NCBI GenBank assembly: GCA_030374805.1
Contig: JARGSG010000120.1
Span: forward strand, 62,001 to 126,000
Origin: Gracilaria gracilis
Taxonomy: Eukaryota > Rhodophyta > Florideophyceae > Gracilariales > Gracilariaceae
Reading direction: 5' to 3'
DNA: 64,000 nt
Both the position numbers and the translations under genes were made by a program. The notes under the pieces are model-generated. The model was not told the origin of the DNA. It made no database searches and saw nothing but the letters and a program-made list of their open reading frames with translations. The stretch's first letter is position 1. Each line of letters starts with the position of its first letter. Below are positions 1 to 10,600 of this stretch, piece by piece.

Positions 1-3000
1 ACTATGTTTGAAGAAATCTCTGGATCCACCGAGTTCCGGAGTGAGTATCAGGAATCAAAAACTGAACGAGATACAGCGGAGGAAGAAGTAACACACTTCT
101 GGAGGAAGAGGAAGAGCATGGCGGCAGAGAAACGTCATTGCAAAGAACAGAAAGAAGAGGCCGAACGCTTCAAGCGTTTACAAAGACAAATTGAAGATAT
201 GAAGACCGAAAAGGCGCTCTTTGAGCTTTTCCATGTTGATACAGACCTGAGAACTTTCAAATCAGCGGTAAAAGACATTACTGATGAACTGGAAGATCAA
301 CAGCGTCGGTATGCGAAGAAGGAATCCGCTTTGAAATCTGAAAAACGGAAGTTGTCTGAGCTTGAGAAGGATAGGGTAAAGCTCGAGCGAAGAAAAAAGC
401 GATTAAATGATGAAATAGAGAAGCTGCGCCCTATTGAAGTGAAGTTGCAAACTGAGAAGTCAGTACTTACTCGTCGAATTAAAGGCGATGAGAATATGTT
501 GGGTAAGCTTCGTGACGATTTCGACAAAGGAGTCGCGTCTCTAGGATCTCTTGAGAAAGAGCTTCAGGAGTGTAGGGAAGAGATTGCGAATTTGGAGAAG
601 GAAATTAAAGAAGCAGAAGAAGCTGATATATCTCCCGAGAGCATGACAGAGTATAGGTCCTTGAAAGACGCCGTCGCTGCGAGAACATCAGCTTTGGAAC
701 AAGAGCTCGAAGCAGGAAAAAGAAACGCCTCTAGTCTTGCGAAAGAGAAGGAAGTTCTTGAAAGCCGTGAAAAACTCCTGCGTGAACGAGTTTCGACAGC
801 TGCAAATGATGTAAGTGTGTATCAGAATAAAGCCGCAGAGCTTGCTAGGCAGATGAGAGACACCGAACGAGAGGTACGTTCTTTGGAAAGTGACTCCGCT
901 CGTCTTGGTGAAGTAAATGCAGAACGTTCATCAGTTCGAAGGCAACTCGAACAGGCTTTCATGAATGCTACTCAGGCCCTCCGAGACGCGAAAGCTGATA
1001 TGCATGAAAGTGGACGCGAAAAAGTTGTTAATGATGCCGTTCAAAGAATGAAAAGTCTTTTTCCCGGAGTCCATGGGCGTTTATCCGATTTATGTCAACC
1101 AATCCAAGCGCGATATCGCGAAGCTGTAGCTATCAGCTTTGGGAAGCAAATGGATGCCGTCGTCATCGACAATAAGCAAACTGGGGCCGAATGTGTTAGG
1201 TTTCTTAAGGACAATCGAGTTGGTGTCATATCCTTCATACCTCTTGATGATGTTAGACCACAACCGCTGGATGAGTCACTACGTCGCCTAGGGGGCACCG
1301 TTCGCCTTACTTTTGATGTCGTGAAGTATCGTGATATATATGAAAAAGCTGTTCTCTATGCTGCTGGTAACTCTGTTATTTGCGATACCCTGGACGAGGC
1401 CCGACGTTTGGCCTATGAAGGTAGACGCAAGGTGAAAGTATGTACTCTCGACGGCACTCTCATATCTACTGCAGGTTTCATGACTGGTGGCACGGGCCGA
1501 GGAGACACCAGCGCGACGCGGAAGTGGAACAGGGGGGAGATTGAGAGGTTGAAGCAGAAGCGCGACCAAGCGCAGCAAGAGCTTGATGCACTTGGATCGG
1601 CTGACTCTGAACGTCAGAGAGCCGCAACGCTAGCAGAAAAGATTGATGACCTGAGTAGACGGTTGCATATGTTCGGACAAGACCGAAGAGATGCCCTGAG
1701 CCGTGCCAAGTCCCTCCAAAGGGATGTGGAGCAAACAACAAGCGAGTTGGATGGTCTGATACCTCAGATTCAAAAGGCAATTTCCGAGAGCAAGAACGCT
1801 GACAAGAAAGTCAAGTCTGTTGAGGACCAGCTGCATGGCTTGGAGAACGAGTTGTTCGGTGATTTCGCCCTCCGTCACAACGTGGAATCAATACAGCAAT
1901 TTGAAGAGCAGTTTGTACAGAAATCCCAGAAGCTACGAGGGCGTGTAGTGGAGCTACAAACGAAGGAATCTGGGCTACAGAGCTCTCTGAAGTTCCAAAG
2001 ACGTCGGCAGGACAAATCCTCCTCACTTCGCGTACAACGGAAGATTGACAGTCAAAGAACGAGATTGGCAAGTGTCGAAGAGAGTCTTTCGAGTCTTGGG
2101 AGCAAGAGAACTGAGTTTGAAAACAGGTTGGAGCAAATGCAAAAGGAAATAGAAGATATCGTTCAACAGAAGACAAGCACATCTGAGCTGATAACTGAAA
2201 AACGGCAGGAGTTTCGAAAAGAGACCGAAGGTGTTGCCGAAACTGAAAAAGAACTCATGCTTAAACGATCGAGAATGGAGCAACTCCAGAACCAGCGGCT
2301 TAAGCTGCTGACCAACGCAAAAGTGGGGCAGGTAAGAATCCCCACTCGGGATCAGGCCAGCGATGACGAATCTGAAATGGAAGATGTCGAAAAAGATGAG
2401 GATGGTGATACTCCAATGGAGACTATGGAAACTGACAATGACGGAAATCAAGTCACTGTTGATATGAACATCAAAATCGACTACTCCAGCTTGTCACGTC
2501 GTCATCGAGCAGCGGCTACGGTAGACAAGCAGAAAGAAATGCTTGATTCATATAGCGAGAAGATTCGAGCGATGGAACATCAACGGGATGGCCTCGCTCC
2601 TAATATGAAAGCCAATGAGCACATGTCAGACGTGAACGAGAAGCTTGCAGAAATTGATCGGGAGGCTGATCAAGCTCGAGAGCGAGCCCGTAAAGCAGCT
2701 CAAAGGTTTGAAGACGTGAGACAGAAAAGGCAGGACCGATTTGGTGCTTGCTTCAGCCACGTCGCGAACAAAATCGATGAGGTTTATAAGCAGCTAACCA
2801 GGAGTACCGCTTACCCTATGGGTGGGACAGCAAGTCTTTACCTAGAGCAACAAGATGAGCCCTATCTCGGCGGGATCAAGTTCAATGCGATGCCACCAAC
2901 TAAGCGGTTTCGGGATATGGACCAGCTAAGCGGTGGAGAAAGAACAGTAGCGGCTCTTGCTCTTCTCTTTGCAATCCACGACTTCCGACCAAGTCCCTTC

Positions 3001-3243
3001 TTTGTTCTAGACGAGATTGACGCAGCCCTGGACAATTTGAATGTTGGGCGTGTCTCGTCTTACGTCCGATCCCGCGCACCGGATTTGCAGACAATCGTTA
3101 TCAGCTTGAAAGACTCTTTCTACGAACGTGCAGACGCGTTGGTGGGTATCTATAGGGATATTATGTTGCAATCATCTCGTCTTCTTACTCTTGACCTCAC
3201 GGAATTTGATGAGCCTTCACCAACACCAGTAGCGGCTCAATAG
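1..3243 (+). CDS. SMC1: SMC1, cohesin ATPase subunit (5' truncated by the window edge)
   Basis: This is the cohesin subunit that, with SMC3, forms the ring holding sister chromatids together in the nucleus. The visible 1080 or so residues begin inside the N-terminal half with an SMC1-type stretch (EEISGS, then AEEE and KEQKEEAER), so the Walker A ATP-binding head lies upstream of the window; the frame is open to base 1. In order there follow a coiled coil, the hinge (about residues 345-520, with a VGVISFIPLDDV motif), a second coiled coil broken by an acidic loop near residues 785-820, and the C-terminal head with the ABC signature LSGGERTVAAL near residue 975 and Walker B FFVLDEIDAALD near 1003. 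No intron interrupts the visible part. It converges on the FAD monooxygenase gene 66 bp downstream. SMC1 identity is favoured over other SMCs by the hinge and head wording. Confidence 0.95.
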   Translation, partial: TMFEEISGSTEFRSEYQESKTERDTAEEEVTHFWRKRKSMAAEKRHCKEQKEEAERFKRLQRQIEDMKTEKALFELFHVDTDLRTFKSAVKDITDELEDQQRRYAKKESALKSEKRKLSELEKDRVKLERRKKRLNDEIEKLRPIEVKLQTEKSVLTRRIKGDENMLGKLRDDFDKGVASLGSLEKELQECREEIANLEKEIKEAEEADISPESMTEYRSLKDAVAARTSALEQELEAGKRNASSLAKEKEVLESREKLLRERVSTAANDVSVYQNKAAELARQMRDTEREVRSLESDSARLGEVNAERSSVRRQLEQAFMNATQALRDAKADMHESGREKVVNDAVQRMKSLFPGVHGRLSDLCQPIQARYREAVAISFGKQMDAVVIDNKQTGAECVRFLKDNRVGVISFIPLDDVRPQPLDESLRRLGGTVRLTFDVVKYRDIYEKAVLYAAGNSVICDTLDEARRLAYEGRRKVKVCTLDGTLISTAGFMTGGTGRGDTSATRKWNRGEIERLKQKRDQAQQELDALGSADSERQRAATLAEKIDDLSRRLHMFGQDRRDALSRAKSLQRDVEQTTSELDGLIPQIQKAISESKNADKKVKSVEDQLHGLENELFGDFALRHNVESIQQFEEQFVQKSQKLRGRVVELQTKESGLQSSLKFQRRRQDKSSSLRVQRKIDSQRTRLASVEESLSSLGSKRTEFENRLEQMQKEIEDIVQQKTSTSELITEKRQEFRKETEGVAETEKELMLKRSRMEQLQNQRLKLLTNAKVGQVRIPTRDQASDDESEMEDVEKDEDGDTPMETMETDNDGNQVTVDMNIKIDYSSLSRRHRAAATVDKQKEMLDSYSEKIRAMEHQRDGLAPNMKANEHMSDVNEKLAEIDREADQARERARKAAQRFEDVRQKRQDRFGACFSHVANKIDEVYKQLTRSTAYPMGGTASLYLEQQDEPYLGGIKFNAMPPTKRFRDMDQLSGGERTVAALALLFAIHDFRPSPFFVLDEIDAALDNLNVGRVSSYVRSRAPDLQTIVISLKDSFYERADALVGIYRDIMLQSSRLLTLDLTEFDEPSPTPVAAQ

Positions 3244-3309
3244 GCACCCGACTCTAATAGCTGTTCGAGCCTTCTATGGTTTCATGGAGGCTTTTGTTTG
3301 ATGCAAATG

Positions 3310-4554
3310 CTACCTTATAGGATCACCTGGTAGCGTTAAAGGCATACCGCCAAGTGCAAGTTGCTCAACAGATATTCGAAGCAGTTGTTTGGTTACGTAC
3401 TTGCGAAGAAGAGATTTCGAGAAGGAAAGGATGTTGTAGCGAGTTGAGAACTGGTCTATGATAGCCTTGCGCTCGTCTCTATTGAGCGCGTAACGTTCCA
3501 GACTTGGACCAGCAGTTAGCATACCTTTTTCGTTCTGGTCAGCAAGATAATTCGCAAGGATATAGCTGTCTTCAATAGAAAGGGTTGTGCTAGTGTGGAA
3601 GTTTCCGATGTTTCTCGGTCGTCCAGCATCCCCTACTAGAGCAATTCGAGAAGAGTTGTTATCTACCCATGGGAACTCTTCAGGCCACACATTCTTCATC
3701 TCTGCACGACGAATATCCCTGTCGGATTCGATAGAATCTATGAGTTCTAAAACAGAACTCGGGAATCTCTGAAACAATCGCATTAAATACGGGGTGAAAG
3801 GCCGAAGAATGACCTCGTGAAGATCGGACACAATCCCCCACCACACAACTTCTGTTGGTGTCATCCTGGCAAACCCGAATCGGAGGTTGCGATCCCAGAT
3901 TTCCTTTCCTACATGCAACGGGAAGTCATCAATGTTGCGATTCCGAACGACAGCCTGCCATGAGAAGACCCCTGAAGGAGCGGTCATTACTGGGCGAGAC
4001 ATACACATTCGAACAGCCGAGTTTAGGCCATCTGCTCCGATAACAAACCTCGTGTCTATGAAAGCCTGTTGTCCCTCTTTTGAGGCAATCTTTCCTTTGT
4101 TCAGGTCAAGAATCTTCACTTTGACACCAGCTGTTTGAACCTGGAGCGACCGAAATTTGGTGTTGAAGGAAACAGATTCCGGCGGGATAGATTCAAGATA
4201 AAGCTGCTGCATGTATTCGCGTGGGACTGTCCATACTTCTGTTCCAATCTCATCCAAATTGAAGCCGATGATCTGCTTTCCCTTGATATCCTCGACCTGG
4301 ATTCGATACATAGGCGTTCCAAGCGCACGATATTGCGATCCTAGCCCCAACCGATCTAGAATCCTCACAGCAGAACCTCCCAAGAACACACCAGTTCTAG
4401 CTTTCTGAGTGAAGTTCTGCATTGGCATAATGATGTTATTCTGGATTCCCGCTCTGTGTAAGGATAGAGCTGCTGTGAATCCCCCAAGGCCACCACCAAC
4501 AATCAGAATGGGAACTTTGGTTGCCGCGGATGCTGCGGTAATGGCTCTGTTCAT
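3310..4554 (-). CDS. FAD-dependent monooxygenase (zeaxanthin epoxidase / salicylate hydroxylase type)
   Basis: This 414-residue protein starts at an ATG at 4554. It belongs to the flavoprotein aromatic-hydroxylase fold: an N-terminal dinucleotide-binding motif (VPILIVGGGLGGFTAAL, about residues 14-30) binds the ADP part of FAD, the middle carries the conserved FVIGADGLNSAVR motif, and a C-terminal GDAGRP motif (about residue 308) contacts the flavin. Family members hydroxylate or epoxidise small substrates with NAD(P)H and O2. The last motif is unusual: the family normally has GDAAHP followed by a P-x-x-GQG segment, and here the GQG part is not recognisable. The substrate cannot be read from sequence; relatives include zeaxanthin epoxidase and salicylate hydroxylase. 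There is no clear transit peptide, but residues 1-13 are Ala/Thr-rich. It converges with SMC1. Confidence 0.8.
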   Translation of the reverse strand: MNRAITAASAATKVPILIVGGGLGGFTAALSLHRAGIQNNIIMPMQNFTQKARTGVFLGGSAVRILDRLGLGSQYRALGTPMYRIQVEDIKGKQIIGFNLDEIGTEVWTVPREYMQQLYLESIPPESVSFNTKFRSLQVQTAGVKVKILDLNKGKIASKEGQQAFIDTRFVIGADGLNSAVRMCMSRPVMTAPSGVFSWQAVVRNRNIDDFPLHVGKEIWDRNLRFGFARMTPTEVVWWGIVSDLHEVILRPFTPYLMRLFQRFPSSVLELIDSIESDRDIRRAEMKNVWPEEFPWVDNNSSRIALVGDAGRPRNIGNFHTSTTLSIEDSYILANYLADQNEKGMLTAGPSLERYALNRDERKAIIDQFSTRYNILSFSKSLLRKYVTKQLLRISVEQLALGGMPLTLPGDPIR

Positions 4555-5002
4555 TTTTCATGATTCTCCGTGATACAAGACTACCTTGCTATCCTGATAT
4601 GGGTTTTCGGACCAAGCTTGAAGTTATTGACGGGGAAACGATAGTCAAGCGAGTATTGGGTAGTACAACGTGACAGGTGTTTGATTGGCGATAGCCTTCG
4701 GGCGTGATGATGATGGTGATGGTGATGATCACTTGGGCTCCGAGGTGGGAGCAAAGCGATTAACGTCGTTTACTGTTCGAAGTTCAAATATCATGCCGAA
4801 CAGATCGTGAAGGAGATGGGAATGCTTTGATATCCATCAGAAGACTAACAATTTAGGGGATTTTTGTCGGGAATTTGGCGGTTCTTCAAAACAAAGCATC
4901 AGGTGAGCCAGACTGCCTCCGCGCTGGGTGGACTCGAGAAAGACGACAGCTTCATCTCTTCTGGGACTGTTGGTCTAAGCTTTATGTATGCGTAGATAAT
5001 CT
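4555..5002. other. intergenic, 448 bp
   Basis: This stretch holds the upstream region of the FAD monooxygenase gene and the region beyond the 3' end of the GRIM-19 gene. A GATGAT/GGTGAT-rich short repeat lies near 4705-4730. I see no gene or RNA in it. Confidence 0.5.
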
Positions 5003-5647
5003 TTAGTTGTGAGTAAACGGAGGCTCTCCTCCAACCGGGGGCACGAACTTTCTAGTTTGATATACATTTTCACCAACCTTCCATCCTGGAACATCTTTCA
5101 TAATTGCGGCCTCCCAATTGTGATACTCGTCCCTCTACAGAATAAAACGATAACAATGATTGCAAATTGCGATGTAGGTTGCAAGGAGTTCGTTAGAAAC
5201 TCTTCGTGTCGGCGATGCAATCTACGAAAAACAAGTTGATGGGTAGACGTACCTTTGCTACAAAACGAGCATCCTCCTCGGCTTGCAGAAATGGAATGAT
5301 CGCTAAACGAATGTTCTTTTTCTCTTGTCGTAACTCCCTACAAATTGAACACAAAGCAGATGAAAAAAAGGCATCTGTGTGAGTATACAAACGCGCATAG
5401 ATTGAATGTCTTCAAATGGGCTCGTAAACACGCACCTTCTCTTCACGTTGAAGGAACCTACGCGATACATTCCATAGCCCATCAACAACGCGGTACCCAA
5501 CAACAGCGGACCGGCTCCGGTTCCAATGGTCTTCGGAACGTTTCGCGCGACATTGATGCGGGCATATCCCCCTTTAGGAGCGACCTCTTGTCGTACGGTT
5601 CTTGGCGGGGGTTGGGGCGGTCCAGTGAGACCGGTTGTCTGTGCCAT
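5003..5647 (-). CDS. NDUFA13: GRIM-19 / NDUFA13, mitochondrial complex I subunit, three exons
   Basis: This is an accessory subunit of respiratory complex I in the inner mitochondrial membrane. Exons on the minus strand are 5436-5647, 5253-5337 and 5003-5134, separated by introns of 98 and 118 nt (GTGCGT...TAG and GTACGT...TAG). The reading phase is kept through both junctions, giving 142 residues, as in animals (144) and plants. The first exon carries a proline-rich start, a [15 protein letters not shown] segment and one membrane span ([17 protein letters not shown]). The second has the family motif [15 protein letters not shown]. The third has [21 protein letters not shown], the most conserved part of the family, and ends in FTHN. 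The ATG at 5647 faces the SURF6 gene across a MULE insertion that lies only 142 bp upstream of this start codon. Confidence 0.92.
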
Positions 5648-5789
5648 CGCAATTCGTATCTATCTATGAGCGTTGATGCTCCCACAACTTCGAACGAAAT
5701 GATTGTAGCTGAAGATGCTGCTCTGGAGATGGAGATGCATCGCCCATAGCCCAGCTTGCGGACATGCGCGATCCTGAGCATTGGAGCCG

Positions 5790-5798
5790 GTCCAAGGC
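5790..5798. repeat. left 9-bp target-site duplication of the MULE
   Basis: GTCCAAGGC here is repeated exactly at 13357-13365, directly outside the two terminal inverted repeats. A 9-bp duplication is the usual signature of Mutator-family insertion. Confidence 0.9.
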
Positions 5799-6011
5799 GG
5801 CCCCGGCCGAAAACACACGGCGTGGCCGACGTAGAACAGTGCACCAATCAGGTAGCTAGGCTCAACCTCCGGTACCCACCAAAATAGCATTGTACGGCCC
5901 GATCCTCTCTCCGCCAATCCTACCTTCGCATCGTCTCTCCAATCCAATAAAAACACTAGGCTCAACCTCTATGACACTTCTCGCCAATCGTATCCACACA
6001 AGTCACCGACA
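5799..6011 (+). repeat. left terminal inverted repeat of the MULE (213 bp)
   Basis: The sequence matches the reverse complement of 13144-13356 throughout on direct comparison. Inside it a 14-bp motif, CTAGGCTCAACCTC, occurs twice (5856-5869 and 5956-5969), exactly 100 bp apart, and CGCCAATC also recurs. Such internal repeats are plausible transposase-binding sites. The first 10 bp form a GGCCCCGGCC block. Confidence 0.92.
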
Positions 6012-6014
6012 GAA

Positions 6015-7442
6015 TTGGCGCGCTATTCAAACCGAAACACCGGAACGGCGATACATCTGGTCGTTCTCATGGTCATCTTCAATTTCCTTATTTACCATTC
6101 TTCCTCACGAGACCTCAACACACTTATCCACAAACAATGTCAACGCGTTGCACTTTGCACGATTTATTCTCATTCATGTACGTTAATTACAAACTCAGCT
6201 TACCATCTCAATCCTATTCTAACATTATTCTGAAATCCACAACACCAATCATGAGAACATAATATTAAAATTGCGGCTCCAGGATGATACTACGCGACAG
6301 ACGTATGGGGATATGCAAATGGGTAGCAATGCGATAAAAGATGGCGTTTGGAAGGTGATTTGCTTCAGCAGATGAACCTGGGAGAGATTTCTGGCATCAG
6401 AAGGGTTCTTATGCGCAGGTGTCGTCAGTTGTATGTGGATAAGCTAACTGGGACGTTTGAGAATAAGGAAGAATGGGTTCTTGATACTGACGGCGTTAAT
6501 TTGTTGGCAGTCATGGCCCATGAAGATGTTGATCATACTCGTACTTTATCAAACGATATTGTTGAAATCTTTGAAGTTTTGGGCATTGAAGCCGTACGAG
6601 AGGCATTACTCAACGAGATTCGTGGCGTCATCTCCTTCGATGGAGCCTACGTGAACTACAGGCATCTGTCAATCTTCGTGGACGTTATGACGTACAGAGG
6701 CCATCTTATGGCTATCACTCGCCATGGCATAAACCGTGTAGACACTGGACCTCTAATGAAGTGCTCTTTCGAAGAAACTACGGACATTTTATTAGAAGCA
6801 GCAACACATGGCATAGCTGATCATCTGCAAGGTGTTACCGAAAACATCATGCTTGGGCAAATGGCCCCAATTGGAACCGGATACTTCAAGTTGATGCTTA
6901 ATGAGAAAATGTTGCAGGACGCCATTGAACCGAAAGGAGTTACCGCATTTGCTCCGTCACCCATGATAACGGATGGGTATGACGCAGGAAGATGGACCCC
7001 CGCTCGTGTAGAAGCTACGCCTGGTCGACGGAGGGGTGCTGACATTCGGGCAACACCTGGAAATGCATACTCACCTGCAGCGTGGAGTACACCTAACAGA
7101 GCCGGATCTATGAGAGTCGGTTCTCCGCTAATGTCACAGATGTCGCCGTCAGCAGATGATGCACAATTTTCGCCAGTTGCATCACCTAAAGGACCTGGAC
7201 TTGGCGGTGGAGCTACTCCCTTACAATCTCCAGGAAGAGACTATGTCACTCCGGTAAGTCCTGGTGGTGTTGGAGGAGCCAGCCCCTACGCTACAAGCCC
7301 AGCATATGCTGCGAGCCCTGCGTACGCCGCGAGCCCTGCGTACGCCGCGAGCCCTGCTTATGCTGCGAGTCCGGCTTACTCAGCTCCGAGCCCGGTCTAC
7401 ATGGCTAGTCCGGCTGCGGCCAGGGTAAAGAGCCGGTTATAG
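6015..7442 (+). pseudogene. captured 3' end of the RNA polymerase II largest-subunit gene (RPB1) inside the MULE
   Basis: The open frame ending at 7442 (first ATG at 6372, 356 residues) is the C-terminal part of RPB1, not a whole gene of about 1700 codons. Diagnostic segments are VNYRHLSIFVDVMTYRGHL, RHGINRVDTGPLMKCSFEET and ENIMLGQMAPIGTGYF, followed by a Pro/Ser/Gly-rich tail with five SPAYAA repeats ending in AARVKSRL. RPB1-like coding continues upstream in other frames: an ENIILKLRLQDD stretch from 6253 to about 6345, and an LIHKQC...LCTIYSHS stretch near 6125-6180 that runs into a GTACGT donor-like site. The copy therefore seems to come from genomic DNA with an intron still present and one frameshift near 6347. 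It starts almost at the inner edge of the left terminal repeat. Whether the 356-residue frame is expressed cannot be told. Confidence 0.85.
7296..7382 (+). repeat. 18-bp coding repeat of the RPB1 tail (SPAYAA units)
   Basis: Tandem 18-bp units encode SPAYAA and close variants about five times. Red algal RPB1 tails are known to lack canonical heptads, and this array fits that pattern. Confidence 0.8.
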
Positions 7443-7536
7443 ACATACCCTTTGTTCTTGCGAACGAAAGCTGTGTCTTCGTCAATAAAAGACAATACGC
7501 GTGACAATGTTCTTTTAATGTTCCATATAGTACAAC

Positions 7537-7608
7537 TGATGTATCCGACGTAACTGATGTATCCGACGTAATTGATGTATCCGACGTAAATGATGTATCC
7601 AACGCCAT
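7537..7608. repeat. 18-bp minisatellite, four units
   Basis: Units beginning TGATGTATCCGACGTA start at 7537, 7555, 7573 and 7591, with the last unit diverged. The array lies between the 3' end of the RPB1 segment and the stop codon of the transposase, inside the MULE. Confidence 0.85.
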
Positions 7609-7627
7609 CTACCTACTCAATGTACTA

Positions 7628-10600
7628 TTACAGATGGTCTCCATGTTGGCTTTTCTCAGAAGTTCCTACAGAATCTTGTGATAACCGCTCAACAGGGTCT
7701 ATGTGACACGCGGTTTTCTCTCTCGCCCTTTGTTGATTCTCCGCCTTTCCCTTCTTGGAGTTGAATTTTTCGGTGAAGCTCTTCTTCCTCTTCTTGAACT
7801 TCACCCTTGAAACATTTGGTGCTTTTAGGAGGGGTATGGATTCAGGGAGCGTAGAATCCAACCATTGCACCCTCTCTCCACCCTCCTTTTCACAGTGTCC
7901 AGTAGTATTAACCTGCTCCAGTACGGTTTTGGTAGCAATTTCGCCCTTTATCATTCGTTTGTGCGCCTCCCTCAAAAGCTCCCCCACGCTCTCGACAGCC
8001 GAGGGTCCAATTCCATCGGCAAGCTTATGTAGTTGATCAAATAGGGCTTTGTTGTCCGACCATTTCACCAACTTTCGGACTTCATTCGGCGACTCTCTCT
8101 TCAAAAAAGTGTGAAGGGCAGTGGCTTCTATACTTTCGTGAGAGGATTCAAGTTTAGTCGTCAGAGACTCCATATCCAAAACACCACAGAGACTCCTACG
8201 TCTGCACACTTCGTCAAATGAAAGAGTTTCAGGACTATTTTTCCAGTAGGAATCAAAGAAGGACTCCAGCTCGATATACTCATCTAGCACTTCTTTCAGA
8301 CGAGGTGTACTTAAAACGTATTCGTTGTACACAATGGCACACCGCACGATGTGCCTACAAGGAAAACCCATTGAATCGGTCTTTTGGCAGTCACATCTTA
8401 CAAGGAGCTGGCTCTCTCCACCGTCATCATTTTCTATTTCCTTTCGCGCAAAAAGAACTCGCAATGGGGCTGTTGGAGGTTTTGGACGTGGGACCTCAAG
8501 TTTTCGGAGTAGTTGGAAGCTCCATGTGAGCTCAAAACATGCTACGAGTCCAATTCGCGAACCTTCCTCGACCGCGAGCTCTGGCCAATACACCTGCTCC
8601 CGTTTAGCAACATATGCTCTTCGAACTGCGTAGTTCTCTGCAGGTATCACTCCAATCTCCTGGAACTTCGTCAATGCGTAGCTTGTATATTCGGATATAA
8701 GGCCGTCGAGGATTCCCGGGGGTATAGGCAATCGAAAGTTGCGGATCGATCTATACCGGGAGCTCATTGGCGACAATGCCCGTATGCGCGCTTCATTGCG
8801 GGCCTCTCGCCGCTTCTGGGTTAGGAGCCTCATCTGTCTTGGTGTCTCGCTGAAGGGGACTTTTTTGGCCAGGATGTACGCCCGGTAACCAGAATTGGAC
8901 GCTTCCGTGTATCCTGTCCCCTGAAAGAGATACCGTTTTGGAACGGCAGCGATCCGGAAGCAAGCAACCAGCAGTTGGGGCCTGTGCACATATAGGTATG
9001 TGAACCACACTGGGAGCTTTTCTGTTAAACCCGTGAAGTACTTCTGAATGAAGTTATCTCTGCGTTCCATGAATACTGGGAGCGCATTCGACCGACGTAA
9101 GTTGAACAAGTCCCTCGACATGTCATCACACCAACTGACTCTTCCTATGTGAGAGCACCAAGCGGTGACGTTCTTCATTTGATTCTGATTGAGGTGCCAT
9201 TCGTCCAGGATGATAAAGGAATGGTCAAAGACCTGCTCCGTGGCCGCAATGCAGGCAGAGCTTTGATCCATACATATTAGAGCGGGGGATACGGGAATCA
9301 TGGACTTAAACTGTGTTAGAATTTCTACAAAGTCAGCTTCCGTCTCCCCACTCATAAAACCCATAAAGAACGTTAACGTAAACCCATCGTTCGCCCTCCC
9401 GTTTATAGTGATAAGCGGTAATCCATAGCGGTTTGCGACTGCCTTGCAATCGATAGAGACGCCTGGTATAACACCAAACGATCGGTAGTCTTCAATCCAC
9501 TCCGCAAACGCCCAACAAACCGAAGTCATTCGACCCTCTGAGTCATGACTGATGTAGTACCTATTGCCCACATCTTCTTCCTTTAAAGCAACTAGTGCTT
9601 TAAAGAGCTTCGTGCATTCCAAATCTTTTGGATTGCTTATGGACCGTCCGTACCCTAACACCTGCCGCACGGACTTTGGATTTATGACAATGCTGTGTTT
9701 GTCCTCCAGATACCGTATAGTATCTGGAAGGGACATGTGAAGATTGTCTGTCATATGCGCAGCCTCTCTTCGAAGCTTCGGTGGCAAGTGCCTGATTCCA
9801 GCTCTGCCGGATGTGGGGGGATGATTGTGGCTCGCTTCTCGGAAATCGCCGACGTATGATCTCCCTTCTTCTTCCTTCAGTGGCGTTAGTGTCTTGATCG
9901 TCAGAGAAAACGGGCATAAATCATTGTCCTCCTGCTTCTTGCACTTTAAGATGCACTTTTGGAGCACACGCGAATCTCCCGCCACCCCAATGTCGCGCTG
10001 TGTCTCCTTCCTTCCCAGAAATATGGACGTCCGACAACGTAGATTGTAGCCCATACTCTCAGCTATAAATCGAACTTCCCTGACAACATCTCGACCTGGA
10101 GCATTGAGAGGCAAACTCCCAAAATAGGCTATGACAGCAGCTTTAAAGAACTCGTCGACGCCTGCACTTGATACACTTCCAGCATCTGAACGTTCTTCTT
10201 CAGTGGCTGCAGTCCTACGCTCCTCACTCAATTCAGAACATGAATGTATGACAGCCTCCGGCTGCTCCTCGCCACTCAACACATGCACCAGCTCAGTAGA
10301 TACTTCTTCATTATCGTCCAGAAATAAAAACCTTTCGATTAGTTCGGAAGCGCCTACATCTTCCATTTCTGTGTTCGTCTCGGTCGCCTCTCCTGCCTCT
10401 GTTTCTCCCCCCGAGAAAGCACAGTCAACGTGCCGTAGCTCTGCCGAATTGAATTGCAGCGATCGATCCCGGGCTCCCTCCGCACTCCCTCTGCTCCCGT
10501 GGGACTCCCGTTTCGAAATTAACGAGTTGTCGCCGAGCTCAGCATGGACGTGCGTGACGTCAGAATCGACGTAGGTGACGTCGGCAGTGCTCCCCATCCT

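Noticed and set aside
6348-7442. RPB1 C-terminus as a normal host gene
   Set aside because: Only about a fifth of RPB1 is present and it lies inside the MULE ends, so it is a captured fragment.
7405-7608. Minus-strand frame coding repeated SDTSVT units
   Set aside because: It is a by-product of the 18-bp minisatellite.
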